Shown: positions 16,066-24,803 of the stretch, in pieces | Layout: each line of letters opens with the position of its first letter | Position numbering within the stretch: position 1 is the stretch's first letter | Assembly: GCA_002359185.1 (NCBI GenBank) | Contig: DEML01000052.1 | Coordinates: 1 to 50,404, forward strand | DNA length: 50,404 bases | DNA from: Planctomycetaceae bacterium UBA2671 | GTDB taxonomy: Bacteria; Planctomycetota; Planctomycetia; Planctomycetales; Planctomycetaceae | Reading direction: 5' to 3' | Notes under the pieces: generated by a model | The model's input: the letters and a program-made list of their open reading frames with translations, nothing else | The model's database searches: none | Told to the model about the DNA's origin: nothing | Program-made: the position numbers and the translations under genes

Positions 16066-17217
16066 TTATAATTGATCCCGCTCGCCGGATTTAGTTTGCT
16101 CGCTCAACACTTCTATCAGTTTCTGAATATCTTCCGAGGTGTTGTATACATGAGGGCTGACGCGGAAGTGGTCGTTTCTTGTGTTGAAATAAACGTTTTT
16201 TTCGCTGGCGGCTTGCTTTACCGTTAGTGGATCTTTGCCGGGTAAATCAAAGGAGATGATTCCTGACCAGTGATTGTCCTCTCGATTGGAGTGAATGACT
16301 GCTCCAATTGATTGAAGAGAAGAAACAACTTCATCCGTGACTTCCTTAAGTTGCTGGCTGATCTTCTCAACGCCAATATCCTGAAATACCTGCAGGCTGG
16401 CTCCGAAGCCGGCCAGTCCGACCATGTTGTAGGTGCCTGCTTCGTAACGGCCAGCAGTCTTGCGAAGATCCATGCACTCATGTCCGAATTCGCCGGCAGT
16501 GGCGACGCTGTTCCAGCCGACGTTGATCGGGCGGAGTAAATCGAGATGATCGCGTTTCAGATAAAAGATCCCGGCTCCTTCAGGACCGAGCAGCCATTTG
16601 TGTCCGTCAGCCGAGAGGAAATCGATGGGAGTTTTTTTCACATCGAGGGGGAACATGCCGAGGCCTTGAATGGCATCGACCATCAGCAATGCTCCTGACT
16701 GATGCGTCAGTTCAGTCAGTCGGTTTAAATCGACTCGATAGCCATGCGAAAATCCAACCCAGCTGCAAGATACGATTCGAGTTCGGGAATCGCAGGCGTT
16801 TCCGAGTCGTTCGATATCGACAGAATTCTCCGGCATGACAACTTTTCGTAGTTCTACTCCTTTGGATTCGAGCATCATCCAGGGATAAAGATTGGAGGGA
16901 AACTCACCCACCGGAATGACCACATTATCGCCCGGCAGCCATGGAAATCCTTCCGCAACAAAGTTAATACCTTCGGTCGTGCTGTGTGTCAGTGCGACTT
17001 CTTCCCGATCCGCATTGATCAGGCTGGCGGCTACTCGTCTGGTCTTTTCGACTTCCGTTCGCCATTGCGGCCAGCGGGCATCGCCACTGCCAGCGATATC
17101 ATTAGTCCAGCGAAGGATCGCCTGATGAGCAGCTGCAGTCAGTGGTGCTACGGCTGCATTATCAAAATAGGCCACGCCCGCATCGAGACGCATGGCTTCT
17201 CGGAGAGAGTTTGTCAT
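16066..17217 (-). CDS. Class V aminotransferase (cysteine-desulfurase-like)
   Basis: The 383-residue protein has the PLP fold type I pattern: YFDNAAVAPL near the N-terminus, THSTTEGIN phosphate-binding loop, the ring-stacking Asp in MVDAIQG (D181), and the Schiff-base Lys in SADGHKWLLGPEGAG (K207). These fit the SufS/NifS/CsdA-like class V group. No clear conserved Cys loop was seen near the C-terminus, so a true cysteine desulfurase is uncertain; isopenicillin-N-epimerase-like or selenocysteine-lyase-like activity is possible. It is 30 bases downstream of plsC on the same strand, likely co-transcribed. Confidence 0.85.
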   Translation of the reverse strand: MTNSLREAMRLDAGVAYFDNAAVAPLTAAAHQAILRWTNDIAGSGDARWPQWRTEVEKTRRVAASLINADREEVALTHSTTEGINFVAEGFPWLPGDNVVIPVGEFPSNLYPWMMLESKGVELRKVVMPENSVDIERLGNACDSRTRIVSCSWVGFSHGYRVDLNRLTELTHQSGALLMVDAIQGLGMFPLDVKKTPIDFLSADGHKWLLGPEGAGIFYLKRDHLDLLRPINVGWNSVATAGEFGHECMDLRKTAGRYEAGTYNMVGLAGFGASLQVFQDIGVEKISQQLKEVTDEVVSSLQSIGAVIHSNREDNHWSGIISFDLPGKDPLTVKQAASEKNVYFNTRNDHFRVSPHVYNTSEDIQKLIEVLSEQTKSGERDQL

Positions 17218-17247
17218 AAGATTAAATTCAATTGAGAGTCATCATTG

Positions 17248-17958
17248 CTATAAGGTAGCAGCGATTTCATTGCATTCTTTCAGGTGAGCATGAACATAAT
17301 CGAGAAAATCCTTTTCCTGGTTCTTTTTCGATAATTCCAGGACCCGCTCCAAATCGAGAGGTTCACCAAAATAGACACGAACTTTGGCAGGGCGAATGAA
17401 AATGGCTCCTCGAGGCATCGCTCGATTGGCTCCGACAATTCCGACTGGAACGATCGGCACCCCGGCTCGACGGGCCAGTGCGATGAAGCCAGGTTTCAGG
17501 GTTCCAATCTCACCATCAGTTGAACGTGTTCCTTCAGGGAAAACGGCTACGAGAAAACCTTGTTTCATGCGTTTGATGGAAAGCCGAAAGCTTTCGATGC
17601 CACCTGCTTCGCGATTGATCGGCATCACAAAGCAATTTTTAAGGATCCAGCCAACGACTGGCACGCGAAACAGATTCTCCCGCGCCAGAAAACTGACAGG
17701 ACGTGACAAGGGAAGCCCTACTAATAAGGGGTCGAGATAACTTTGATGGCTGATTAGCAAGAGTGCGCCTGTGTCGGGTGGAATATGCTCCATTCCTTTA
17801 GCACGATATCGAAACCAGATGACAAACAGTAGCTGCAGTGGAATTTGAATGGAACGCCAGAGAAAATTCCTGCGAAAACCAATCTGCTGATCTGACTTTT
17901 TCTCAGTATTTACATCTGTCAAATCAGACTGATCAGGTTGAGAGATGTCGTGGGCCAT
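17248..17958 (-). CDS. plsC: 1-acyl-sn-glycerol-3-phosphate acyltransferase
   Basis: This 236-residue membrane-associated enzyme acylates lysophosphatidic acid to phosphatidic acid in phospholipid synthesis. It carries the H-x4-D catalytic motif in SHQSYLDPL (H71, D76), FPEGTRS (140-146) for glycerol-phosphate binding, and VPIVPVGI as motif IV. A hydrophobic segment near residues 38-50 probably anchors it. A ten-base G run on the plus strand (C run on the coding strand) lies about 35 bases before the ATG. Confidence 0.92.
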   Translation of the reverse strand: MAHDISQPDQSDLTDVNTEKKSDQQIGFRRNFLWRSIQIPLQLLFVIWFRYRAKGMEHIPPDTGALLLISHQSYLDPLLVGLPLSRPVSFLARENLFRVPVVGWILKNCFVMPINREAGGIESFRLSIKRMKQGFLVAVFPEGTRSTDGEIGTLKPGFIALARRAGVPIVPVGIVGANRAMPRGAIFIRPAKVRVYFGEPLDLERVLELSKKNQEKDFLDYVHAHLKECNEIAATL

Positions 17959-17992
17959 TGTATTAAATAATGTCGATCCGATTTCAAAATTC

Positions 17993-18002
17993 GGGGGGGG
18001 GG
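17993..18002. repeat. G10 homopolymer upstream of plsC
   Basis: Ten consecutive G residues on the plus strand lie 35-44 bases upstream of the plsC start. Such runs are prone to slippage, in cells and in sequencing. The remaining gap up to 18246 shows no gene or clear promoter. Confidence 0.75.
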
Positions 18003-18246
18003 ATTATGTGGTATGCCAAGCTCTTGTCTATCGCATTGATGCCTCACTGACAAGGCATTTCAGGTGGTGATTCTTCAAGTCACCTAACAAAGAAATTGCT
18101 GTTTGTACAAATTTTATGAATTCACAAAAAATGATAGACAAAATTCAAGACTGCAGGAGTCTCTTGATTTTGTAGTACTATCTCTTTCATACTGAACCTA
18201 TGTCTTGGAGACGCCGTTTCAATTAACTCAATAAATATGTGCTCAC

Positions 18247-18852
18247 TTGAATCAATCACCATCAAATGAATTTGAATTGCAATTGAAGGATTACGCCAGG
18301 CAACTCTCTGGTGGGGATCTTAACGCGCTGGGTTCTATTTACGATCATGCGGGGACTCGTCTGCTGCGGTATGCTCTTTTTCTCGTTAAAGATCGAACCG
18401 AAGCTGATGATATCGTGCAGGCAACCATGTTAAAACTGGCCAGGAATCCGAAAAAGCTGGTGCGATCCAAGCATCCGGTGGCGTACCTGTTTCGTATTCT
18501 AAGGAATGAAGCTTACACCATATTGTATCGTCGAAAACCGTTTGAGCATTGCGATGTTTTACCATTAATCCCGGCTCGAACTTCTTTACAAAGTGATACC
18601 TGGGAAATTACTGAAGCGGTTCACGAGGCTCTTGCGGAATTGCCAGCCATCCAAGCAGAAGTGATTACTTTGCATCTCTGGGAAAATCTGACATTTCGTG
18701 AGGTTTCCGAAATCACTAATGAGTCCATTAATACCGTGGCCAGCAGATATCGATATGGAATTGAGAAGTTATCAAAAACTTTGAGATCGTTTGATGAATC
18801 GGGCCGACCAACCTGGGAAGATGTCGCCATAAAATTTCAACTGCAGAGATAA
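18247..18852 (+). CDS. ECF-like RNA polymerase sigma factor
   Basis: The 201-residue protein has region 2 (about residues 20-95: LGSIYDHAGTRLLRYALFLV, DRTEADDIVQATMLKLAR) and region 4 (about 125-185: ALAELPAIQAEVITLHLWE, FREVSEITNESINTVASRYR), separated by a short linker, as in ECF sigma factors. It should direct RNA polymerase to a specific promoter set. TTG at 18247 is the best in-frame start; no good ribosome site is visible, and no ATG lies close. A small membrane protein and the secretion/pilus operon follow on the same strand, so it may control them, which is inference. Confidence 0.9.
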   Translation: MNQSPSNEFELQLKDYARQLSGGDLNALGSIYDHAGTRLLRYALFLVKDRTEADDIVQATMLKLARNPKKLVRSKHPVAYLFRILRNEAYTILYRRKPFEHCDVLPLIPARTSLQSDTWEITEAVHEALAELPAIQAEVITLHLWENLTFREVSEITNESINTVASRYRYGIEKLSKTLRSFDESGRPTWEDVAIKFQLQR

Positions 18853-18910
18853 GTGATTGAGTTTCTAAGAACGCCCTTGGAAGTGAACTAAAATAGAACC
18901 GAAAATTAAC

Positions 18911-19270
18911 ATGTCCTATTCCTGTCAAACCATTGAAGAGCTTGTCGTCCTTTCTTCGCCGACCGTGAAGGCGGGGGACGGTCTGCGTCTTCAGTTAATG
19001 AGGCAGGCACGCAAGGACGCCTGGCAGCGAACTGCTCGACGGCAGCTTTCCGTGATCGCTGCTCTGTGTGTTGTGCTGTTTGTCGTTGCGGAATCTCAAT
19101 TACATTCTGTTTCACGAACAGCGGCTGTGGTCATGCAGCCTCTGGTGATCCAGCCATCACAAAGCACACTTTGCAAGCTGGATGTTTCTCCGGAATCGAT
19201 TGGAGAATGGGGGCATGTCGATGCTGTTCTGGCTTATCGCTCTCACATTTCAGCGACAATCCGTTTGTAA
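18911..19270 (+). CDS. Small single-span membrane protein of unknown function
   Basis: I do not recognise this 119-residue protein. It has a charged N-terminal part (about 1-45, ending KDAWQRTARRQ), one strong hydrophobic helix (about 46-62, SVIAALCVVLFVVAE), and a short outer part. The N-in topology suggested by the positive charges would leave about 45 residues in the cytoplasm. It begins 58 bases after the sigma gene, the place where anti-sigma or sensor proteins often lie, but no zinc-binding anti-sigma motif (H-x3-C-x2-C) is present. It could instead belong to the assembly machine downstream. Confidence 0.65.
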   Translation: MSYSCQTIEELVVLSSPTVKAGDGLRLQLMRQARKDAWQRTARRQLSVIAALCVVLFVVAESQLHSVSRTAAVVMQPLVIQPSQSTLCKLDVSPESIGEWGHVDAVLAYRSHISATIRL

Positions 19271-19372
19271 CTGGATTCCTTTCATACCTCTTTGCAGAAC
19301 TCACGACTTCGATCGTGAAATTGTTTGATCCTGCGTCAATTGCTATCTCTAATCTACAACACTGGCGATTTT

Positions 19373-20584
19373 ATGTCTGCGGTTCCAGTCGATCTCGGAA
19401 AATGGTTCTTACAACATGCTGGCGATACTTCGTCTTTGAAAGCCGATCAGGTGCCACGCCTGGTCGATCACATTCTTTCCGGAGCCCGCAGTTGTGGTGC
19501 CAGCGATATCCACTTGCGACCCACGGGAGATGGCCTGGAAATGCGATGGCGGATTGATGGCGTGATACAAACCGTCACAAGTTTTCCACAACTTTTTGCT
19601 GCGAACATCATCGCTCGACTCAAAGTGCTGGCCAACTTATTGACGTATCGAGTTGATGTCCCGCAGGAAGGACGGTTGCAATCTTCTGTTGCCGGAGAAG
19701 AGACACGCATCAGTGTTTTTCCCACGCAGTTTGGTGAAAAAGTTGTTATCAGGTTATTTGCAGATTCCGGTCGCCTGGAGTTGATCAATGATCTCGATTT
19801 ACCAGAGGATATCGTAGGCAAGTTTAATCACTTACTTGAGCAGACAAGTGGTGTCATCGTCTTAACTGGTCCGGCCGGTAGTGGGAAAACAACAACGATT
19901 TATGCCGCGATGCGGGAAATGTTACACAAATCAGCCGGGGAGCGGAGTCTCGTCTCTTTAGAGGATCCCGTGGAAGTGGTGGTTCCTCATGTGGATCAGA
20001 CTTCTGCAAACCCTAAAGCTGGTATGGATATGATGACAGGCTTACGATCATTAGTCAGACAGGACCCGGATGTGATTATGGTCGGCGAAATTCGAGACCG
20101 TGAAACAGCTGAGACTGTCTTTCAGGCCTCGTTGATTGGAAATCTTATCCTTACAACATTTCATGCCGGCTCCTGCACTCGAGCGTTAAGCCGATTAAGT
20201 GATATGGGCATAGAACCTTATTTATTAAGAAGTGGATTGCTGGCCGTTTTCAGCCAGCGTCTTCTACGGGCTCTTTGCCGTTGCAAAAAGATTTCGACCG
20301 ATGAGTCCGATTTGTTAGACGGAGAGTTTGAATCGGTTGCACTGCCAGTCGGTTGCGATGTCTGTCGAGGGACAGGATATCTGGGAAGAAAAGTTCTGTC
20401 CGAATATCTCGATCCAGACTGGCCGGAGATTTCCGAAGCGATATTGAAACGGCAGGATGTGAAAACTTTGAATGAGCTGGCAGCGGAATCGGGGATGATC
20501 AGTCTGCGTGATCGTGCCAGGAAATTAGTTGCCGAGCATATCGTCAGTCCTCAGGAGATGATTCGTGTTTTAGGAGCCAGTTAG
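19373..20584 (+). CDS. GspE/PilB-type secretion or pilus ATPase
   Basis: This 403-residue cytoplasmic ATPase powers pseudopilus or pilus assembly. It shows the N2-like domain (about 25-130: SGARSCGASDIHLRP, GEKVVIRLF), Walker A GPAGSGKT (166-173), Asp box SLEDPVE (195-201), Walker B DVIMVGE (233-239), and His box TTFHAG (261-266). Two cysteine pairs (C302/C304 and C328/C331) form the usual zinc site. The protein lacks the long N-terminal domain that many GspE/PilB proteins use to bind their membrane partner, so it is a short form. The ATG at 19373 is used; a TTG at 19325 would add 16 residues. It leads an operon of three GspF-like proteins and pseudopilins. Confidence 0.93.
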   Translation: MSAVPVDLGKWFLQHAGDTSSLKADQVPRLVDHILSGARSCGASDIHLRPTGDGLEMRWRIDGVIQTVTSFPQLFAANIIARLKVLANLLTYRVDVPQEGRLQSSVAGEETRISVFPTQFGEKVVIRLFADSGRLELINDLDLPEDIVGKFNHLLEQTSGVIVLTGPAGSGKTTTIYAAMREMLHKSAGERSLVSLEDPVEVVVPHVDQTSANPKAGMDMMTGLRSLVRQDPDVIMVGEIRDRETAETVFQASLIGNLILTTFHAGSCTRALSRLSDMGIEPYLLRSGLLAVFSQRLLRALCRCKKISTDESDLLDGEFESVALPVGCDVCRGTGYLGRKVLSEYLDPDWPEISEAILKRQDVKTLNELAAESGMISLRDRARKLVAEHIVSPQEMIRVLGAS

Positions 20585-20593
20585 ATCGCGTAA

Positions 20594-20658
20594 GTCAGGC
20601 TGTGCCTGACGAAATACAGCGTCTATTGTCAATCATGTCAGGCATTGCCTGACCTACA
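20594..20658. repeat. Two GTCAGGC…GCCTGAC palindromes
   Basis: GTCAGGCTGTGCCTGAC (20594-20610) and TGTCAGGCATTGCCTGACCT followed by ACA (20636-20658) are each self-complementary with stem GTCAGGC/GCCTGAC. They fill the gap between the ATPase and first GspF-like gene, inside what is otherwise one operon. Confidence 0.8.
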
Positions 20659-20682
20659 AAAACTTATTACCGAGCCTTTGCC

Positions 20683-21711
20683 ATGTTTCCTTTCAAGTCC
20701 CAGTTTTCGCTCGAAGAACTCCATGAGTTCAACGATCTGTTAACGGGTATTGTGAGTGGGGAGGCGGGATTAGTCGAAGGTTTACAGGCAGCTGTAGAAG
20801 GGACACACCCCCGGCTGAGCCGAACATTGCAGAAACTAGTGCGGGATCTCGAACTGGGTTCTTCTCTTTCTGAATCGATAGCTCATCAAAGTGATGTCTT
20901 TCCGGAACAGTATCGCGAAGTCGTAGCCGCAGGAGAGCAGGGGGGAGATATTCTCGGCACCATCCTAGAAACCTACGGCAACTATATCCAGCAATTATTC
21001 ACGCTCAGGCAGCGGCTGGGTCGGGCGATGATGTATCCGCTGCTCGTCATGTTCACTGCCTACATGCTGTTCCTGTTTGTAGGCAGGATGACCGTGCGAG
21101 GATATCTCGCATTCGACGAAGCCAGTCGCCTTCAACCGAATCAAATCGTGCAGTTTATGGATTCCATTTATGCCACTGCCTGGATCTGGGGTTGGATTCC
21201 TCCTCTGATTCTATTCGCTGCCTGGTTCAGTTGGCTGCGAAGTAACGATGGGCGAAGTTTGAATCTTTCTGGTGGTGCTTCGCTGATGCGATTGGTACCG
21301 GGGGTCACCAATATTCTTCGGCTGCATCGGCTGGCGAATTTCACGGAAATGATGTCAATGATGATTTCCCGTCATGTCCCCTATGGAGAAGCACTGCGGA
21401 TTTCCGCAGCCGCGACGGGAGATGCGAGTTTGATTGGAATGAGTCAGGTACCTACAGATCATCATTTGCAGGAAGTCGTTTTGCCACCTTTTCTGGCTTG
21501 GCTGATTCAGTCCGGTCAAGGGCAGTCGGATGTGAGCCGCCCTTTGTATCATGCGGGGCAATTGTATCGCAGAAAAGCAGAACTGCTGACGGAATGGCTC
21601 AAACTCCTTGCACCGTTGGTGTTCCTGTTTTTGGTGGGAGGCGGTGCAACATTGATGTATGTGCTGACCGTCTTCCTGCCATTTGTCAATTTACTGGATC
21701 AACTTTCATGA
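20683..21711 (+). CDS. GspF-like inner-membrane platform protein 1
   Basis: The 342-residue protein has two T2SS-F domains. The first (about 8-125) carries a cytoplasmic helix bundle with EQYREVVAAGEQGGDILGTI and ends in the hydrophobic helix near MMYPLLVMFTAYMLFLF. The second (about 205-320: LHRLANFTEMMSMMISRHVP) ends in a hydrophobic helix with PFVNLLDQLS. It lacks the N-terminal F-x-Y-x-A type stretch present in the second paralogue. It should form the membrane platform on which the ATPase drives subunit assembly. ATG at 20683 begins with MFPFKSQFS; no strong ribosome site is visible. Confidence 0.88.
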   Translation: MFPFKSQFSLEELHEFNDLLTGIVSGEAGLVEGLQAAVEGTHPRLSRTLQKLVRDLELGSSLSESIAHQSDVFPEQYREVVAAGEQGGDILGTILETYGNYIQQLFTLRQRLGRAMMYPLLVMFTAYMLFLFVGRMTVRGYLAFDEASRLQPNQIVQFMDSIYATAWIWGWIPPLILFAAWFSWLRSNDGRSLNLSGGASLMRLVPGVTNILRLHRLANFTEMMSMMISRHVPYGEALRISAAATGDASLIGMSQVPTDHHLQEVVLPPFLAWLIQSGQGQSDVSRPLYHAGQLYRRKAELLTEWLKLLAPLVFLFLVGGGATLMYVLTVFLPFVNLLDQLS

Positions 21712-21725
21712 CTTCATAATACGTC

Positions 21726-21760
21726 AGGGTGGCTGGGGTCGTAGCGAAGCGCAGCCCCCA
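21726..21760. repeat. Dispersed repeat, inverted copy of 15981-16012
   Basis: AGGGTGGCTGGGGTCGTAGC then GAAGCGCAGCCCCCA is the reverse complement of the block at 15981-16012 apart from a few bases. It starts 15 bases after the first GspF-like gene. Confidence 0.7.
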
Positions 21761-21795
21761 GATAATTCGGTCTCGTAGTAAATTAAACTCAACTT

Positions 21796-21858
21796 TGTCA
21801 GGCACAGCCTGACCTACACATTTAAAATTCACCTACACGGCACAGAGCCGTGGCACGT
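21796..21858. repeat. GTCAGGC palindrome and ACGGC…GCCGT palindrome
   Basis: TGTCAGGCACAGCCTGACCT followed by ACA (21796-21818) matches the family at 20594-20658. It is followed by CACGGCACAGAGCCGTG near 21836, another hairpin, whose flank GTGGCACG recurs at 35813-35819. The second hairpin overlaps an alternative upstream start (GTG 21850) of the next gene. Confidence 0.7.
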
Positions 21859-21888
21859 CAACATCGTTTTAATTTTGATTCTCAAATC

Positions 21889-23100
21889 ATGCCAGACTTT
21901 CAATACATCGCGATCGATCAGACGGGGAACCGTCAGACGGGGACGCTGCAGGCGGATTCTGTCGAAGCTGCTCAACGGGAGTTGAAAGAAGGGCGAGGCT
22001 GGACTTTACTTGAACTTAAAGAGCAGAAACAGAACTCGACAGACGATAAGATGTCTCGCGGAGCCAGTGAAGACCTGGCGGCTCAACTGGCCGAGTTAAC
22101 GGCCAGTCAATTGCCGCTGGAACAAGGCCTGCGAAAGTTAGCGGATGAACTGGCCGTCTTTTCGACCTGGGGACGGAAACGACAACGAGAGCAACTTAAT
22201 ACGCTAGCCAGTCGACTCGAATCCGGACAATCACTCGACGATGCCCTCCAGGTTCAAGGGGCCCCGGCTGATTTAATCGCCGCGATTCGAGCCGGGTTGG
22301 TCACTGGGAAAACCGGCCAGGCGATGAGTCAGTATGTGACTTATGTTAAAGATTTATCAACACTCCGCAGTCGAGTCTCGATCAGTTTTATCTACCCGGC
22401 TTTTCTCTTTTCTCTAGCGATGGCATTGTTCTTTGGTTTGTTAATTTACCTCGGACCGCTAATTCTCAATTTTTCAGATATCTTCTATGGCTTCGGCATG
22501 CAACTGCCTTTGATAACGTCTTCATTATTGGAAACGACCAAATTTATATTTGATTTTGGAGCCATAATATTTTTTACGGGATTGGCAGGAGTTGTTCTTT
22601 TCTGTGTGCTTTGTTTTGTATTACCGAGACAAGCTGTCCGTAGGATGCAACTTTCCATTCCGATATTCGGAAGTATACTGCAATCCATTTCCATGTCACG
22701 TTTCACTCATGCCTTGGGCTTTCTGACCGACAATGATGTGCCATTGGCGGAAGCGTTAAGGCTGGCCGGTCAAAGTGCTGATGACTCGGTCGTTGCAGAA
22801 GCTTCACAACGCTGGGCAGCACGACTGGAAGCCGGAGAATCTCTGCGAGATGCCGCGGATCGTATTCGAGGAATTCCAGCCGATTTGATTGAATCGCTGC
22901 ATTGGAATTCTGATCGCGAAATCTTGAGCCGTGCCTTGCATGCCCTTGGCGAAATGTATGAGAGCAGGGCTCGACTTCAGGCCGTCACCATAACGGCTTT
23001 TACAGAACCGGTCATCGTGATCTTTGTTGGCGTTCTGTTTATGTGGATTGTGATTGCATTGTTCTTTCCTCTAATTCAGTTAATGAATGATTTATCATAA
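21889..23100 (+). CDS. GspF-like inner-membrane platform protein 2
   Basis: This 403-residue paralogue is the most canonical of the three. It starts with the N-terminal segment DFQYIAIDQTGNRQTGTLQA typical of PilC/GspF, then domain 1 (about 60-175), membrane helix (SFIYPAFLFSLAMALFFGLL), a second hydrophobic stretch, domain 2 (about 265-380: SMSRFTHALGFLTDNDVPL), and a final helix ending FFPLIQLMNDLS. It is probably the core platform. ATG 21889 puts the conserved segment at the N-terminus; a GTG at 21850 would add 13 residues encoded partly by a repeat. Its stop is contiguous with the next gene's frame. Confidence 0.92.
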   Translation: MPDFQYIAIDQTGNRQTGTLQADSVEAAQRELKEGRGWTLLELKEQKQNSTDDKMSRGASEDLAAQLAELTASQLPLEQGLRKLADELAVFSTWGRKRQREQLNTLASRLESGQSLDDALQVQGAPADLIAAIRAGLVTGKTGQAMSQYVTYVKDLSTLRSRVSISFIYPAFLFSLAMALFFGLLIYLGPLILNFSDIFYGFGMQLPLITSSLLETTKFIFDFGAIIFFTGLAGVVLFCVLCFVLPRQAVRRMQLSIPIFGSILQSISMSRFTHALGFLTDNDVPLAEALRLAGQSADDSVVAEASQRWAARLEAGESLRDAADRIRGIPADLIESLHWNSDREILSRALHALGEMYESRARLQAVTITAFTEPVIVIFVGVLFMWIVIALFFPLIQLMNDLS

Positions 23101-23130
23101 TTGTCACTGGCAACAGCTGGACGAATTATT

Positions 23131-24351
23131 ATGTTCCAATTTCTCATCTTCGTAATCTCCCTGATCTTGTTGATCGCAATGATTGGCATAGGATCTCCAA
23201 TCGGCATTTTTTCGTCACTGCTGATCTGTCTGGTCATCATCACTTTTGCAATGATTAATTTCGCTTCCTGGAAAAATCGAGGCATTTCCACGCTCTGGTT
23301 AATCGCCACTTCCATTAAGAATAATCTGCCCTTACCGGAGTTGATTGATGCCCAGGCAACCGAGTTTCGCGGTAGCAGGGGACGAAAGTTACTGGAACTT
23401 GCAGATCAACTGCGTGAAGGGGTCGCGTTGCCGATAGCCATTGATCAGTATCGTTCCTTAGTTCCCTCACAGGGACAACTGGCGATACGTGTTGGAGGAG
23501 AAACTGGTACGCTGGGAGAAAGCCTGGATGTGACTGCTCGATACCTGGATCGATCTCGCGACCCGGATCGATATTCTTACTATTATCTCATCTTTTATCT
23601 GATCTTTGTGTTGCTCTTCATTCTTTTTATTACCGGATTTTTCTTCTATTTTATTATTCCAAAGTATCGTGAGATATTTCTGGGATTTGGTATTGAGCTC
23701 CCTGGCATCACCATATTCCTCGTCACCATCGCTGATTTGAGCTCAGCGTATATTATGCCACTCTTCATACTCGTGCTTTTTTGCAGTATGGTACTAATTG
23801 CAGCCATTTTCAGACGTTCAAGGAGTTCAATGGTTATTCCTTCGAAATCGTGGTCCGATAGTCTGGCAACCATTCATCATACGTTATTACTACCTTTTAC
23901 CAATGTTGCTGATTTTGCACTTGGTTATTTCCCAAAGCGAGCAACACCTGAAATTCTACGACTCCTCGCCGTCTCCGCAGAGGCTGGCAAGCCCTTGGTT
24001 GCTACAGTGGACTCTTTTTCCAGACATTTTCCGTTTCCAGACATCCGTGAACGGATGAAAAAAATCACTTTGAGCGTTGAACAGGGGACTGAGTTCTGGC
24101 AGGCGATGACTCAGCAACGTATTGTGACAGCACACCAGGCAGCGATTTTGCGAGCTGGGGAACGGAGTAATCAACTCAGTTTCCTCCTCAGAGAAACCAG
24201 TAATTCCATGGAAGCAATTCGCCTGCATCACCGGTTTAATTTCTGGGAAATTGCCCGATGTGTTCTTCTGATCGCCATGACTTTTCTGGTCGCCCTGATC
24301 GCGATCGGCATGTTTTATCCGCTCATTAGCCTTATTCACGATCTTTCGTAG
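23131..24351 (+). CDS. GspF-like inner-membrane platform protein 3 (divergent)
   Basis: This 406-residue paralogue starts with two hydrophobic helices (about 1-50) instead of the cytoplasmic N-terminus seen in paralogue 2. It then has a domain 1 bundle (about 55-150: LVPSQGQLAIRVGGETGTLGESL), more membrane helices, and domain 2 (about 285-380: PEILRLLAVSAEAGKPL, AAILRAGERSNQLSFLL) ending FYPLISLIHDLS. The closing motif is shared by all three paralogues, supporting common ancestry. ATG 23131 is used; TTG 23101, directly after the previous stop, would add ten residues. What the extra helices do is unknown. Confidence 0.87.
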   Translation: MFQFLIFVISLILLIAMIGIGSPIGIFSSLLICLVIITFAMINFASWKNRGISTLWLIATSIKNNLPLPELIDAQATEFRGSRGRKLLELADQLREGVALPIAIDQYRSLVPSQGQLAIRVGGETGTLGESLDVTARYLDRSRDPDRYSYYYLIFYLIFVLLFILFITGFFFYFIIPKYREIFLGFGIELPGITIFLVTIADLSSAYIMPLFILVLFCSMVLIAAIFRRSRSSMVIPSKSWSDSLATIHHTLLLPFTNVADFALGYFPKRATPEILRLLAVSAEAGKPLVATVDSFSRHFPFPDIRERMKKITLSVEQGTEFWQAMTQQRIVTAHQAAILRAGERSNQLSFLLRETSNSMEAIRLHHRFNFWEIARCVLLIAMTFLVALIAIGMFYPLISLIHDLS

Positions 24352-24356
24352 TCGCC

Positions 24357-24803
24357 ATGTTAAGAATTATTTACAAACCGAAACTCGTGCGATCAATTTC
24401 ACTCCGAATGCTTTCCAATCGAAAAGCCTTCGGAGTGGTCGAAATGATCGTATCGTTGATTCTAATTGGCACGTTAATGGCTACAACGATTCCATTGATC
24501 GGATTACTCAATGCTCAACAGGCTCAGTCCAAACGTCAAATGATCGATCAGCAGATCGCGTTAAACTTGGTTGAAGTATTGCAGGCCGTGACACCTGATC
24601 AAATTCAAACTCAGGAACAGTTGGTAGAACTTGCGAAATCCGTCAATCCAAACAGCCTACGTCTGATTGAGATCAAAGCGGCAGAACCTGATGACCTGAA
24701 TCGCATTCGATTTGACATTTCGATTATTGAAGCTGGAAACGATCAATCAAAACCGATGCGGCTCTCAACCTGGAGGACAATGAGTGGAGGAACAAATGAA
24801 TAA
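24357..24803 (+). CDS. Pseudopilin-like protein (minor, GspI/PilV-like)
   Basis: The 148-residue protein has a 24-residue charged leader, then FGVVEMIVSLILIGTLMATT, a class III signal with Glu at position +5 and a long hydrophobic helix, then a small soluble domain. The residue before the cleavage point is Ala (KA/FGVVE), not the usual Gly. It should be cut and methylated by a prepilin peptidase and join a pseudopilus. It lies 5 bases after platform protein 3 and overlaps the next gene by 8 bases. Confidence 0.82.
   Translation: MLRIIYKPKLVRSISLRMLSNRKAFGVVEMIVSLILIGTLMATTIPLIGLLNAQQAQSKRQMIDQQIALNLVEVLQAVTPDQIQTQEQLVELAKSVNPNSLRLIEIKAAEPDDLNRIRFDISIIEAGNDQSKPMRLSTWRTMSGGTNE

Noticed and set aside
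16066..17217. Calling this gene sufS or iscS outright
   Set aside because: The PLP site fits, but the conserved cysteine loop of desulfurases was not seen and there are no suf or isc neighbours.
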